From the NCBI GenBank assembly GCA_903854805.1, contig CAINXK010000471.1, forward strand, positions 1 to 14,562: 14,562 nucleotides of DNA, given 5' to 3'. Origin of the DNA: an uncultured Anaerolineae bacterium (GTDB lineage Bacteria > Chloroflexota > Anaerolineae > Anaerolineales > Villigracilaceae). The notes beneath the pieces are model-generated. The model was not told the origin of the DNA. It made no database searches and was given only the letters and a program-made list of their open reading frames with translations. A program made the position numbers and the translations under genes. Each line of letters opens with the position of its first letter. Within the stretch, counting starts at the first letter, position 1. Shown piece by piece: positions 14,023 to 14,562 of the stretch.

Positions 14023-14562
14023 ATGCTTGTGGGCAAACCTCTTATTGAAGCTCGTAACCTGGTTAAGCAATATGGCAGCAAGCTGGCTGTCAATGATGTC
14101 AGCTTTGAAGTTTTTGGTGGTGAGGTATTCGGATTCCTCGGTCCGAATGGCGCAGGTAAAACAACTACTATCAAGATGATTGTGGGCTTATTGCAGCCTA
14201 GTTCTGGTACAGTCAAAGTTGCCGGATATGATGTCCAATCTGAGCCTTTGCCTGCCAAAGCTTCGTGTGGCTATGTTCCAGATACTCCCAATCTTTATTC
14301 CAAATTGACGGGGCGTGAGCTGCTTCGGTTTGTTGCCGACCTGTACGATCTTGACCGTCAGCAGGTGGCACGCCGGATTGAAGAGTTGCTGCGTACCTTT
14401 GACCTGATCGATGCTGCCGATGACACACTCGATTCTTATAGCCATGGGATGCAACAAAAAGCCTCGCTCTCTGCTGCTTTGATTCATGATCCGCGTGTGC
14501 TCGTGCTTGATGAACCTACGGTTGGGCTTGATCCCAAGTCTGCCCGTCTTATCAAAGATATC
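14023..14562 (+). CDS. ABC-2 type exporter ATP-binding protein, 3' end outside window
   Basis: The first 180 residues of an ABC exporter ATPase, truncated by the window end with no stop reached. It starts at ATG 14023 with GGAG and 5 nt spacing. Visible parts are the N-terminal strand LIEARNLVKQYGSKLAVNDVS, a Walker A GPNGAGKTT, a Q-loop-region GYVPDTPNLYSKLTGREL in which no obvious Gln is present, a signature YSHGMQQK in place of LSGGQ, Walker B VLVLDEP and the D-loop GLDP. The SHGM-type signature and spacing fit CcmA/NatA-like ABC-2 exporters, which pair with a membrane permease usually encoded next door. Substrate unknown. It probably starts a new transcription unit after the ettA terminator. 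Confidence 0.92.
   Translation, partial: MLVGKPLIEARNLVKQYGSKLAVNDVSFEVFGGEVFGFLGPNGAGKTTTIKMIVGLLQPSSGTVKVAGYDVQSEPLPAKASCGYVPDTPNLYSKLTGRELLRFVADLYDLDRQQVARRIEELLRTFDLIDAADDTLDSYSHGMQQKASLSAALIHDPRVLVLDEPTVGLDPKSARLIKDI

Noticed and set aside
13761..14258. 165-codon minus-strand open frame over the ettA end and ABC gene start
   Set aside because: It is antisense to two clear ABC proteins and to the hairpin terminator and has no recognisable product; a shadow frame.

Overview
The window is a chromosomal segment of a bacterium with roughly 50% GC. The gene families suggest Chloroflexota, probably class Anaerolineae. That assignment is inferred from three things: a large XRE-type helix-turn-helix/NTPase/TPR regulator, a lipoprotein penicillin-binding protein with an NTF2-like N-terminal domain, and an alkyltransferase-like protein next to holB. 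No rRNA, tRNA, CRISPR array or intact insertion sequence was recognised.

Left part (1-3809). The first ~500 bases hold only weak or decayed coding signal and end in a strong hairpin. Next come two minus-strand genes: a four-helix EamA/SMR-type transporter (572-892) and a small exported protein with a duplicated C-terminal motif (945-1214). Divergent from them is an ~811-residue STAND-type regulator (HTH, NB-ARC-like ATPase, TPR repeats; 1374-3809). About 160 bp separate the two start codons and contain a promoter-like signal for each direction. This exported peptide/transporter/TPR receptor-regulator layout is the best candidate here for an undescribed system.

Middle part (3810-9763). A ~500-bp intergenic region carries a 64-bp inverted-repeat element, a palindrome beside a promoter-like -35, and a strong terminator-type hairpin only 41 nt before the start of glutamate dehydrogenase (gdhA, 4307-5593), which suggests attenuation. 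A good terminator follows gdhA. A Maf nucleotide pyrophosphatase and a PBP2-like lipoprotein transpeptidase lie 16 bp apart in a likely two-gene operon. The ribosome-maturation GTPase rsgA follows and starts at TTG just after a three-codon in-frame mini-ORF.

Right part (9764-14562). holB (DNA polymerase III delta prime) and an alkyltransferase-like DNA-lesion-binding protein are 7 bp apart. About 900 bp without a confident gene come next, then the ABC-F translation factor ettA with a hairpin terminator, then the start of an ABC-2-type exporter ATPase that runs off the window end. Most identified genes are housekeeping: nitrogen metabolism, cell wall, ribosome assembly, replication and translation. 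The left end and the 11.3-12.2 kb gap are the accessory-looking parts.
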